A DNA stretch of 64,000 bases. Origin: Ahaetulla prasina. Its lineage: Eukaryota; Chordata; Lepidosauria; Squamata; Colubridae. Positions 44,522 through 54,970 of the stretch are shown one piece after another. The translations under genes and the position numbers were made by a program. The stretch covers positions 13,285,901 to 13,349,900 of the forward strand of contig NC_080542.1 of the NCBI RefSeq assembly GCF_028640845.1, in the 5' to 3' direction. Numbering within the stretch: the first letter of the stretch is position 1; each line of letters begins with the position of its first letter. Below the pieces are notes generated by a model, which worked only from the letters and a program-made list of their open reading frames with translations, was not told the origin of the DNA and made no database searches.

Positions 44522-44813
44522 ATTACTAACTCAGACCTATCAATACATCTTGGCTCTGATATTTGCTGTGAAAGAGATTAATGGAAATCCCCAGATCTTG
44601 ACCAATGTCACCCTGGGCTTCAACATTTATAACAACAATTTTAATCCAAAACCGACATATGCAGCAACAATGGAAATTCTCTCCACACCGGGCAGATTCA
44701 TCCCAAACTATAAATGTGATTTTCAGAACAATCTGGTAGCAGTCATTGGAGGACCTAACACAAACGATTTTCTTGACGGAGCAACTATTCTGAGTCAATA
44801 CAAGATTGCACAG
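44522..44813 (+). CDS. V2R: V2R-3 exon 2
   Basis: The exon is 292 bp, acceptor cttgcag, donor cag|gtagtt. It reads LLTQTYQYILALIFAVKEIN, then YKCDFQNNLVAVIGG and LSQYKIAQ. It is open and carries CAG where V2R-2 has TAG. Confidence 0.88.
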
Positions 44814-44984
44814 GTAGTTCCTGGTCATGAAAGAACATTCATTTCCTATTTTGTCGTATATGTAAGAAAAGGTTGTTATTTCCAGAATTCTTATTTAAAT
44901 GCTAATTGAACAAAATTAAAAAAGGATAAAGAAAAAAAAACGTAGTAAGGGAGACTATGTGAAATAAGCCAATATGGAAATATT

Positions 44985-45519
44985 TATTGAAGTGTTAGTG
45001 CCACTTTATAATGCCTTGGTAAGGCCGCACTTGGAATACTGCATCCAGTTTTGGTCGCCACGATGTAAAAAAGATGCTGAGACTCTAGAAAGAGTGCAGA
45101 GAAGAGCAACAAAGATGATTAGAGGACTGGAGGATAAAACATATGAAGAACGGTTGCAGGAACTGGGTATGTCTAGTTTAATAAAAAGAAGGACTAGGGG
45201 AGACATGATAGCAGTGTTCCAATATCTCAGGGGTTGCCACAAAGAAGAGGGAGTCGGGCTGTTCTCCAAAGCACCTGAGGGTAGAACAAGAAGCAATGGG
45301 TGGAAACTGATCAAAGAAAGAAGCAACTTAGAACTAAGGAGAAATTTCCTGACAGTTAGAACAATTAATAAGTGGAACGATTTGCCTGCAGAAGTTGTAA
45401 ATGCTCCAACACTGGAAATTTTTAAGAAAATGCTGGATCTGACTGAGATGGTGTAGGGTTTCCTGCCTGGGCAGGGGGTTGGACTAGAAGGCCTCCAAGG
45501 TCCCTTCCAACTCTGTTGT
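44985..45519 (+). mobile_element. LINE-A (CR1) C-terminus and 3' end
   Basis: It is open for 160 codons: LVRPHLEYCIQFWSPRC, LERVQRRATKMIRGLE, GDMIAVFQYLRGCHKEEGVG and NKWNDLPAEVVNAPTLEIFK. The 3' end gtcccttccaactctgttgt runs into a TATTA array. The open frame is young but 5'-truncated. Confidence 0.88.
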
Positions 45520-45742
45520 TATATTAATTATATTATATTATATTATATTATATTATATTATATTATATTATATTATATTATATTATTATATTATATTATT
45601 ATATTATATTATATTATATTATATTATATTATATTATATTATATTATATTATATTATATTATATTATATTATATTATATTATATTATATTATATTATATT
45701 ATATTATATTATATTATATTATATTATATTATATTATATTAT
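45520..45742. repeat. (TATTA)n pentanucleotide array
   Basis: About 44 units, with few interruptions, abut the 3' end of the LINE-A. Confidence 0.92.
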
Positions 45743-46130
45743 AATATTAATTTCATTGTTTAGGTAGTTCATGAAACAAAAACATCCATCACAATTCCCT
45801 TGCTTGTTGAATATGAAACACAAGATTTTGGGTTGCAGGATGTTGATTTGGCTACTGATTTGAATTCTGATTAGATACAATAAAAAAGGGTAAAGGAAAA
45901 AATGGAACTCAGTAAGGGAAGTATGTGAAATAAACCAAAATATGGAAATACAGGTTACCTTCATTACTTCCACTGAACTATATTTTACCTTAATGGTTAC
46001 CTTAATGAAAATATTTTTTTACTATTGGGAGGCTTCATAAAAGGCATACATTCCATTCGTATTGGACCACATGATTACAGTTAAAGACTAGGCAGTGTAG
46101 TTCTAGAAATCACAACATACTACTACTACT
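45743..46130 (+). other. V2R-3 intron 2, partial duplicate
   Basis: Tracts such as taggtagttcatgaaa, gatttgaattctgattag and agggaagtatgtgaaata resemble 44810-44985 of the same intron. The CR1 and TATTA array therefore lie between two copies of one segment. Confidence 0.5.
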
Positions 46131-46159
46131 ACTACTACTAATAATAATAATAATAATAA

Positions 46160-46630
46160 TTTAATTTTTATACCACCCTTCTCCCGAAGGACTCAGGGCG
46201 GTGAACAGGCAGATAAAATAATACCATATATTACAATAAAAACACTCTTTAAAAAACTTATTCAATATGGCCTAAAATTTAAAATACAATACAAAATATA
46301 AAATAAACCCCAATAAAATCCATATTTAAAAACCCTATTTAAGCCAGTCCTGCTCAGAAGAATAGATACGTCTTCAGCTCGCGGTGAAAGGTCCGGAGGT
46401 CAGGAAGTTGTCGAAGTCCTGGGGGAAGCTCATTCCAGAGGGTAGGTGCCCCCACAGAGAAGGCTCTCCCCCTGGGGGTCACCAGCCTACACTGTTTGGC
46501 TGACGGCACCCTGAGAAGACCCTCTCTATGGGAGCGTACCGGCCGGTGGGAGGCATGTGGTAGCAGAAGGCGGTCCCGAAGATATCCCGGTCCTATGCCA
46601 TGCAGCACTTTAAAGGTGGTAACCAGACAA
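46160..46630 (-). mobile_element. LINE-D fragment
   Basis: The 3' tail ataccacccttctcccgaag (plus strand) is followed on the minus strand by FKVLHGIGPGYL, RPVRSHREGLLRVPSAK and LWNELPPGLRQLPDLRTFHR. It is preceded by CTA/ATA triplet arrays. Confidence 0.8.
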
Positions 46631-46721
46631 ACAAACAAAAATTGTAAATCATTTTCTTTCCAAGAAAAAATCTTCTTCTATCCTGTTTTTTCCTTCTTTA
46701 TTTATCACTGCCTTCTCTTAG

Positions 46722-47570
46722 CTTGCCTATTCTTCTGCTCCAGAGATGAATACACAAAACCAAGCCATTTCCTTCTATTGGATGTTCCCAAATGTTAATT
46801 ATCAATATTATGGGATTCTTCAGCTCTTACTATATTTCAAGTGGACGTGGATGGGCATATTTTATATTGGCATTGGCAGCCAGGCAGAATTATTGGTCCG
46901 GAAAGTATTGCCTTTCTTTTCACAGCATGGCATCTGTTTTGATTTCATCGAAAAATTAGCTGGTGGGATAATCGATGATGCGATTGTGCTTCTGGAAGCG
47001 TTCCGTGCTAACTTAAACTGTGCCTTGAATAGCAGAGCTAATGTAGTGATCTTTCATGGGGAATTTCACAGTATAGCAACTTTATGGGCTTTACTTGAAA
47101 TGTCAGAATATTATGACACGGCAGGGAAAAAAGCGAAAATCTGGATCATGACAGCAGAGGTGGACTTTACATCCATCAGGATTCAAAAAGACTGGGGCAT
47201 AGATTTCCTCCATGGCGTTATATCCCTAGCAATCCAATCTAAGGAAGTGTCTGGATTTCGGAAATTTGTTCAGATGAGGAACCCTCTTTTGCATCAAGCA
47301 GATGGTTTCTTAAAAGAGATCTGGCAGCAGCTTTTTGATTGTCTGATACCAAACCTTCCCGCTGAGTCTGTGGGACAGAATATCTGCACTGGGGAGGAGA
47401 GGCTGGAGACTCTCCCTGTAACCATCTTTGAAACCAGGATGACTGCCCACAGTTACTGTGTCTACAACGCTGTCTATGTTGTTGCACATGCTTTGCATGC
47501 CCTGTATTCATCCATAAACAAGGAAAGACCAAGGATGACATTGAAAATTCTTAAACAACAGTCATGGAAG
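46722..47570 (+). CDS. V2R: V2R-3 exon 3 (ligand-binding domain)
   Basis: This is 283 open codons, acceptor ctcttag, donor aag|gtaaat. Motifs are LAYSSAPEMNTQNQAISFYW, FKWTWMGIFYIGIGSQAE, WIMTAEVDFTSIRI, NICTGEE and RMTAHSYCVYNAVYVVAHAL. It is intact where V2R-2 has the frameshift. Confidence 0.9.
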
Positions 47571-47709
47571 GTAAATTTCCTTATCAGAGAAGTCCAGGAT
47601 ATTTCACTTTTTCACCTATCTGTCAATGCAAGAGTGTACGTTACCAGTTTATCTTATTCAGTCGATCCTTGTGAGATGTTTGGGATCAGAGATCTTATTA
47701 CCATGAAGG

Positions 47710-47846
47710 CAGTGATGGGATTCAAGTAATTTAACAACCAGTTCTCTGCCCTAATGATTTCTTCCAACAACCAGTTTGCCAAACTGCTCAGAAAGTTAAC
47801 AACCAGTTCTCCCAAAGTGGTGCGAACTGGTTGAATCCCACCACTG
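47710..47846. mobile_element. Short hAT MITE with 8-bp duplication
   Basis: The ends are cagtgatgggattcaa and ttgaatcccaccactg, flanked by catgaagg at 47702-47709 and 47847-47854. The interior repeats aaccagttct. It is absent from V2R-2. Confidence 0.88.
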
Positions 47847-47889
47847 CATGAAGGAGAATCAATGTTATCTTCTGATTGGGTGCTTATAT

Positions 47890-48270
47890 GAACATCTGAG
47901 CATAGCTCATAAAATCATCTGCTACAATGTCCTTCCTGCTTCAGCTTCAACCACAACAACAACAAAATAGATTCAAACTTAAAATGAACCGCTCCAATCT
48001 CGATTGCAGAAAATATGATTTCAGTAACAGACTTATTAATGCCTGGAATGCACTACCAGACTCTGTGGTCTCATCCCAAAATCCCCAAAACTTTAACCCA
48101 CGACTGTCTACTGTTGACCTCACTCCATTCCTCACTCCAACACTGGAAGTTTTTAAGAAGATATTGGATAATCATTTGTCTGAAGTGATGTAGGGTTTCC
48201 TGCCTAAGCAGGGGATTGGACTAAAAAACCTTCAAGGTCCCTTCCAACTCTGTTATTCTATTGTTCTATT
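47890..48270 (+). mobile_element. Chimeric LINE: LINE-B C-terminus joined to LINE-A 3' end
   Basis: LINE-B coding ([35 protein letters not shown]) continues in one open frame (47927-48193) into LINE-A sequence (PTLEVFKKILDNHLSEVM) and the LINE-A 3' end (gtcccttccaactctgttat). The join is near 48130. Confidence 0.75.
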
Positions 48271-49248
48271 GATAACATTCATGGCATATCTCTGCTTGCT
48301 TATGGTTTCATACCATTTTCCACCAAGAAGCATTTGTGCAAAGGAAGAAATCTGTTCTAATGTTTATTTTTTTATTTTTTTATTATTTTTTTTAAAAAGG
48401 AAGTCTTATGAAATTTATGACTGTATGAGTCTGCCAGATTTATTGAGATCATGGCTCATTTATAAACAGAAAAAAACCCCATTTTTCTAGTTCAAGAGGG
48501 CTTTTATAGCAAAATGTTTGATAAGATTATCCTCGACAATAAGGACTAAATTGAATTTTAATTTTGATTTATTTGTTTTTACTTCTAAAATTACCCATTT
48601 TTTTATTTTCAGGTATTTCATTGATAGCATGTAAAACTTTATTCTAATCTGTATATAAACTAATTGTTATAGCTTTCAAACATTATGACATATTCATCTC
48701 ACTATATCTACGTAAGGTTGAACAAAAATACTTTCTAATGCATTTTTAAAAAAACTCATACAGTTATTATATTCTTTTGGAAAAGAAGGTGAGAGGATGA
48801 AAATTGTAACAAATGCATTTTGACCCTAAACTATTACAATTAAGATTTTTTTCAAAGCATCTTTTTTTAAAAAAAACTCTATGGATCTAATATTATGCTT
48901 ACGTCCCTCAAGGTTTGGAGGTTTTCAGTGTATTAAGTGAGACATTTGCAGAAGATTGCCATTTTTTTCTCTAAGAAATCAATAAAAGTTTGCTTCAAGA
49001 TTAAGCCCACAAAAACCTTACTAATCATTTACTTTAGAACAAGAAGCATGTTCCCAGACAATGATGTCATCTTATATTCAAAGTACTATAATTATGCTGA
49101 GAATGTTATTTTTTAATTTAATGGCAATCATCGTATTGTCAAAAATATGATGAATACCATCAAATGCCATCATTTTGCAAAGCAACTGCAATCAAACTTC
49201 ATGCCACACTTTTATCTCTTTGGCAACTTTTTTCTCCTTGATGTCTAG
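48271..49248 (+). other. V2R-3 intron 3, 3' part
   Basis: This AT-rich intron aligns with 26191-26605 of V2R-2 over its last ~400 bp. No further element was recognised. Confidence 0.55.
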
Positions 49249-49476
49249 CTTCACCATTTCCTGAGAGAAGTTTCATTCAATAATAGTGCTGGAGACCAGA
49301 TTTCCTTTGATAAAAATGGAGAATTTGTAGGAAGATTCGATATCATAAACTGGGTCACCTTCCCAAACCAGTCCTTCCGTAGAGTTAAGGTGGGAACCAT
49401 AGATCCAGACCCACTATCACATCACCTGCTGACCATTAGAGAGGATGACATCATCTGGCCCACCTGGTTTAATCAG
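49249..49476 (+). CDS. V2R: V2R-3 exon 4
   Basis: The exon is 228 bp, acceptor gtctag, donor cag|gtaaaat. It encodes LHHFLREVSFNNSAGDQISF, FDIINWVTFPNQSFRRVKVG and IIWPTWFNQ. Open. Confidence 0.88.
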
Positions 49477-49699
49477 GTAAAATCCATATCATGTCCACAT
49501 TGATTGATCACTTTGACCAATATTCCAAGAAGGTTCATGGAAATCTAGCAGAATTTCATTATTTTTTTCTCAATTATTTTGGTCATAGCAAAGAAAAATT
49601 GTCCAAGAACTGAGCAAATCGGACACCTGAGCATACAGTATGTACTTATTTAGTATATCCTTAAGTGGCTTAATGCTGCTAAGATTTATATTCCACTTT

Positions 49700-50650
49700 T
49701 TCTTACTTTGGTCCAATCATGGGAGTTGTTGGGGAAACTGAGTCCTTCTAGGGATAGGTTCAATATCCATGTAATATAAGTGGGCAACAATAGGTAGTTT
49801 GGTTGACAATTTCTCTAGAGGGACACAAACTGTACACTTTATGGGGATATTCTCAGTTGTGGTTACTAGCTTTAGAACCCTGTTCTTTTTTTCTATCAGC
49901 AGTTCAATAGCAATAAATCTTTTTTGAGTATCTGCCTCAATTAACTTGGCTGGTATATCCTTCCTGATATATACAACTATACCATTTTTCTTGTCCAAAG
50001 CTGATGCAACAAAATGTTTACCTAATTTTGAGTTTATTAAGTATTTTTGGTCTGATAATTTGTTATGTGTCTCTTGTAGGCAAATCACATCATTTTTAAA
50101 TTGTTTCAAATAGTGAAATATTTTCCTTCTTTTCTGAGCTGAATTCAAGCCATTAACATTCCATGACAAAATTCTATTTGCCATTACTGGCCTCCTGAAG
50201 CTTTGAAGCAGACAACAGAAGATCCTCCTCCAGTATCTTCCATCTAGCTCCTCCCACAGCTTCCATTCTGGGGTCCTGACTTTTACTTTGAAGCTGTTGC
50301 TCTTCTTTACGCTTAAGAGCTCCTCTTGTCATCCTTTGCTCTTGTGGCTCTTCTGGTACTGGCAGCAATGAGGCCTCTTGGGTCACCACACCCTCTTGAA
50401 TCTCTTGAGGTTTTTCTATCACTTCTATTTCAACTTTCAAGACTGTAGAGAGAAAATCCTTTGCCTTTAGCACAGTGTCAATCCGGTATCTCCTTCCTTG
50501 ATAAAATACTGTCAGACCAACTGGCACCTCCCATCTAAATTGAATCTGGTGTTTTTTAAGTCCTTGTGTGAAAAAAAAAAATCCTTCCTGTCTCTTAACA
50601 TCTTGGAAGGAATCTCTTTCAGGACCTTCAACTCCTGTAACCCTGTTCTT
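49700..50650 (-). mobile_element. L1 fragment: ORF1 C-terminus and ORF2 endonuclease start
   Basis: The minus strand encodes ORF1p C-terminus (KEIPSKMLRDRKDFFF, VGLTVFYQGRRYRIDTVLKA) and then ORF2 from MANRILSWNVNGLNSAQKRR with CLQETHNKLSDQKYL. The two ORFs nearly abut, the usual L1 layout. The rest of ORF2 is absent. The V2R-2 intron keeps only the edges of this insertion. Confidence 0.8.
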
Positions 50651-50810
50651 TTTTTAATCAAGTAAGTCGAATATACAATTAAAACAAAAGTAAGGACTTG
50701 ATTGCCAGAGTTGTCTGCCACTAGGAGCCAGGGACTATCACCACAAATACTCCTGGATTTCATGCAAATATTAATCAGGAGACTCTGTTGTGCTCTCATC
50801 ATATATGATT

Positions 50811-51384
50811 CAGGGGTGAAATCCAGCAGGTTCTGACAGGTTCTAGAGAACAGGTAGCAGAAATTTTGAGCAATTCGGAAAACCGGTAGCGGAAATTTTG
50901 AGTACTTTGGAGAACTAGCAAATACCACCTCTGGCTGGCCCCAGAGTGGGGTAGGAATGGAGATTTTGCAATATCCTCCCCCCAGGAGTGGGGTGGGAAT
51001 GGAGATTTTGCAGTATCCATCCACTGCCTCTGTGGCTCAGACTGGTGGGCCTCAGACTGTGGGCCTCTGTGGCTCAGACTGGTAAGACAGTCTGTTATTA
51101 ACAGCAGCTGCTTGCAATTACTGCAGGTTCAAGCCCCACCAGGCCCAAGGTTGTCTCAGCCCATCCTTTATAAGGTAGGTAAAATGAAGACCCAGATTGT
51201 TGGGGGCAATAAGTTGACTTTGTATATAATATACAAATGGATGAAGACTATTGCTTGACATAGTGTAAGCTGCCCTGAGTCTTCGGAGAAGGGCGGGATA
51301 TAAATGCAAATTTAAAAAAAACTGCCATGCCCACCAAGCCACACCCTCAGAACCGGTAGTAAAAAAATTTGGATTTCACCACTG
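50811..51384. mobile_element. hAT element with perfect 8-bp duplication and nested SINE
   Basis: The ends are caggggtgaaatcc and ggatttcaccactg, flanked by atatgatt at 50803-50810 and 51385-51392. V2R-2 has the empty site (tatatgattccctag at about 28030). The terminal repeats match the element at 36307. Confidence 0.9.
51060..51317 (+). mobile_element. tRNA-derived SINE nested in the hAT element
   Basis: The B-box region is caggttcaagccccacc, the body is aaggttgtctcagcccatcc and the tail is ctgccctgagtcttcggaga plus agggcgg. It is more diverged than the copies at 17377 and 33233. Confidence 0.8.
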
Positions 51385-51392
51385 ATATGATT

Positions 51393-52347
51393 CCCTAGTC
51401 TAGAGTCACTGTGCTTGTAGATATATCTGTTAATTCAAAGATAATATTATGAAACACTGTTTTGTTGCTTTTTCTTCCCCCGCCCTTTTAATTGTTTTAC
51501 TTATATTAAAAGCTAAGCAATGATCTCAAAAAGGATATTGGTAAATCATATTTTCAAGATTCTTTTAAAAAAAAAAATCTAAGTATTCTCTGGATATTTC
51601 TGGTAAATTTCTGTTCAACGGAAAATTTTCTTATGGGAAGAATTTCAGGCCTTCCCTGAAAAAAACTCAGCAAAATTAGTGACCACCAACATGTTGTCAA
51701 AATTGCAATGGGAGAAGAATTCTGAGCACATCTCCTGTTCTAGTGTCAGTATTGCTGTAGAATCACACATCCTGCTCTTCCTTTTCAGGACCAACAATCC
51801 AAATTACAGAAAACAAGGAACAGCAACAAAATTGGGATAAAAAAAAGATTAAGAGAAATAGTTCATTGTTAAGCTTTGTTTCACATACCTCATATTAAAA
51901 AAATATGATACCAATCAATAGTTTCAATTTGGTTAAATATATTATTTTGTTTGCTTTGGACAGAGGTCTCTCAACTGTGGCCCTTTTGATTACTTAGCTT
52001 TAATCTTCTTCAGAACCAGAGGCAGCCACAGAATCCAGAAATTTACCCTTGCAAAAACAAAAGCTTAGGAATTCATAATTCATTAAGTCACTTAAATTAA
52101 GTTCATAATTTAGGGGAGCTAACAAGAGCACAACCTGCTACAGGTTGAATGTGTGGAGTAAGAAGAAATCCATTTTCTTCTTCACTGATCTATGAATTAT
52201 GGACCTTCAATTATTTATGTTTCTGAATGCCATTTCAGATGAGTCAGGAAGGATGGAAAGATGTGGTTCAGCACCACAATCTCAAAACGTTGCAATGAAT
52301 ATTTCCCCCAAAAAAACATTAACATCTTTTATTTCCTTCATGGGCAG
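51393..52347 (+). other. V2R-3 intron 4, 3' part
   Basis: This aligns with 28540-30047 of V2R-2 minus its insertions and duplication. No gene was seen. Confidence 0.6.
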
Positions 52348-52474
52348 GTATCACCTGTCTCCCTGTGTAATGATAACTGCCCTTCAGGCTACAGAAAGGC
52401 CGAAATAGAAGAAAAACCATTTTGCTGCTATGACTGCATTCCATGTCCTCAAGGAGAGATCTCAAATCAAACAG
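52348..52474 (+). CDS. V2R: V2R-3 exon 5
   Basis: The exon is 127 bp, acceptor gggcag, donor gtagaa. It encodes VSPVSLCNDNCPSGYRKAEI, then [18 protein letters not shown]. Open. The following intron is only 90 bp. Confidence 0.9.
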
Positions 52475-52564
52475 GTAGAATGTGCCGAGATGGATAGATT
52501 AAAAATGAAAATCAGATTGGTAGTCTCTCATCTCTTGATTTTCTACTTATTTTTGTTTTACCAG

Positions 52565-53465
52565 ATATGCACACCTGCTTCCAATGTCCAGACGATCAGT
52601 ATCCAAACAATAAGCAGGATTTCTGCCTTTCCAAGGAAATGACATACCTCTCTTATGAAGGAACATTAGGAAGCAGCTTGGTGATAGTGGTCTTTACCCT
52701 TTCTTTCATCACAATTTTTGTACTAGGAGTATTCCTGAAGTCTCACAACACACCCATCGTTAAGGCCAACAACCGCGGCCTCTCCTACACCCTCCTCCTC
52801 TCCCTCCTCCTCTCCTTCTTTTGTTCTCTGCTTTTCATCGGTCGACCCATGAAGATGACCTGTCTCTTTCGACAGACTGCTTTTGGGATCATCTTCTCAG
52901 TGGCTGTTTCGTGTATGCTGGCCAAACCATTACTGTGGTTCTCGCTTTCATGGCCACCAAGCCTGGATCACGGATGAGGACATGGGTTGGGAAAAAATTA
53001 GCCCTTTCCATTTTTCTTTCTTGTTCTTTTATTCAAACTCTTCTTTGCATTGTGTGGCTTGGAATTTCTCCCCCTTTCCCAGACTTGGATAAGCACTCCT
53101 TCATTTCTGAAATTGTTGTGGAATGCAATGAAGGGTCAGTTGTCATGTTTTATATTGTCTTGTCTTTTATGGGTTTCCTGGCTATTGTTAGTTTTGTTGC
53201 AGCTTTCCTAGCTAGGAAGTTACCAGACACTTTCCAGGAAACCAAATCCATCACATTCAGCATGCTGGTATTTTGCAGTGTGTGGTTGTCATTTGTCCCT
53301 GCATACATTAGCACTAAAGGGAAATTCACAGTGGCTGTGGAGATTTTCTGTATCTTGGCTTCCAGTGCTGGACTCCTGGCTTGTGTTTTTTCCCCCAAAT
53401 GTTACATTATTATAGTGAGACCCGATCTTAACAAACGAGAACAGTTAATAAAAAGAGGACATTGA
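52565..53465 (+). pseudogene. V2R: V2R-3 exon 6, frameshifted after helix 3
   Basis: It is open from [14 protein letters not shown] to AVSCMLAK, then out of frame to TGA at 52975-52977. The other frame carries helices 4-7 ([20 protein letters not shown] through [19 protein letters not shown]) to TGA at 53463-53465. The cause is three A instead of four at 52924-52926. All other helix motifs are normal. Confidence 0.9.
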
Positions 53466-53939
53466 CAAATATTGTCAAAAAAATTTAGTCCATCCCCACA
53501 CTAGTGGAAATATCATTAATCAGTTTGCAATGAATTCTATTACACAGTAATTTGAGACTTACTTCAAAGGAATACATTATTTATTAGTAGATAAATAGTA
53601 GATAAAGTGATATAAATATTGTTTTAGCTGGTGCAGTGCTAGATGAGGAAATTATATATGCGGATATAGACTCTGAGCTGCGGCAGCTACAATAAGCAAA
53701 ATGTGGCTGTTATTATTAGCACAATTAATAATTAGCATAGCTGGAAGTAATCCTGGCTGAAATCATAGCGTTCGTTCTTTAGGGTCTGTACTTAGGTGAA
53801 CATGGTTTTAAAACAAAGCTTATTCATAGTATTTATAGACAAATGTCAAAAATTCAGAAATACAAGTAAGATTTTTTTAGAAAATTGTATACTATGATAC
53901 GGCATCTTCAACACCCACCCACCCACCCATTTTTATTAT
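53466..53939 (+). other. Conserved V2R 3' flank (V2R-3 copy)
   Basis: This aligns with 34950-35400 (gtgcagtg, gctgcggcagctacaataag, ctggctgaaatcat). It ends in a (CCCA)n tract and the Gypsy insertion site. Confidence 0.65.
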
Positions 53940-53944
53940 GTTTG

Positions 53945-54133
53945 TGTAATGTATCTTTAAGAGTTTGGAGGGAAAACTGAGCGGGAAAAAGCACGTTGCT
54001 GATTGGACGAAGCCTCTGGCTAAACTGTATATAAAGAGAGGGTTTTCCCAGCCCGGGTTGCTGGGTTCACCATATAGTAAAGAGCTGTTGTCACTATCCT
54101 GGTCTCCTGCCTCGTTATTGCCCAAATCTAACA
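53945..54133 (+). repeat. Gypsy 5' LTR
   Basis: It holds a TATA-like tatataaag at about 54028. It is identical to the 3' LTR except cccaaatc here against cccgaatc there. Confidence 0.92.
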
Positions 54134-54232
54134 CTGGCGACGAAGGTGGGATCTCGAGGCTAAGAGCGCCAGGAAAAAAGCTGAAGTCACCAGGAAGACG
54201 CGAACCCAGCAAACAAGGGGTGGAAAGCAGCG

Positions 54233-54970
54233 ATGTCCAGCTACACACCGCCAGTGCCATTCGACCCAGCTAAGGAAAAATGGGGGTCATACATGGCTCA
54301 TTTCGAGTGCTTCCTCGAGGCGAACGAACTTCAAGGAGTCTCAGACAACAGGAAGCGAGCGTATTTCCTGAGCCACTGCGGTCCAGAGGTTTTCGATACC
54401 GCAGAATCGTTGGCGGAGCCAACGCCGGTACAATCGGTGCCGTGGCAGACTCTACAGACCGTATTGAAAGCCCATTATGCACCAACGCCGTCCAAGTATG
54501 TGCGACGGTACGAATTCAGGGAGCGTAGGCAACAAGAGGGCGAGTCCATAAGCGTATACATGGCAGCCCTGAGGAAAGCCACGAACCATTGTGAGTTCCG
54601 AGACTTGGAAGAGGCATTGCTGGAGCAACTCATTCGTGGGGTCAGGGACATCCGTTTGCGACGGCGGCTGTCCAAAAGCAACAGCTGGCAAACGCCTTGG
54701 ACGAAGCCAGGGCTAATGAGATGTCTACCCAAGCGGCGGAAACCCTACAAAAGCAGGTCGCACCAACGGCTGGTGCGAAATCAACCCCGGTCCACAATGA
54801 AGAGGTCCAGGCCGAGTCGGACGGTGAGGAGGAGGAAGGAGTCTTCCACACCGGGAGGCCGGAGAAAGAAGACCGGGGTGACTGCGCGAGTTGTGGAGGG
54901 CAACACCAACGACAACAATGCAAATTTAAGGATGCGACTTGTCGGCGGTGCGAAAGGAAGGGGCACATAG
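54233..54970 (+). pseudogene. Gypsy gag, frameshifted
   Basis: It starts MSSYTPPVPFDPAKEKW and is capsid-like through ESISVYMAALRKATNHCEF and LIRGVRDIRLRRRL. The frame then departs near 54670-54690. The zinc knuckle that should follow is in the other frame. The remaining ~95 codons here are out of frame. Confidence 0.8.

Larger units (their letters stand above)
42175..53465 (+). pseudogene. V2R: V2R-3: vomeronasal type-2 receptor, single frameshift
   Basis: Exons are 42175-42425, 44522-44813, 46722-47570, 49249-49476, 52348-52474 and 52565-53465. All borders are AG/GT and phases fit (2, 0, 0, 0, 1). Exons 1-5 are open. Exon 6 lacks one A in the run at 52924-52926 (V2R-2 has four A), so translation leaves frame after helix 3 and stops at 52975-52977. 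It is either a very recent pseudogene, a segregating allele or a sequence error. Without that base change the gene would read through all seven helices. Confidence 0.85.
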
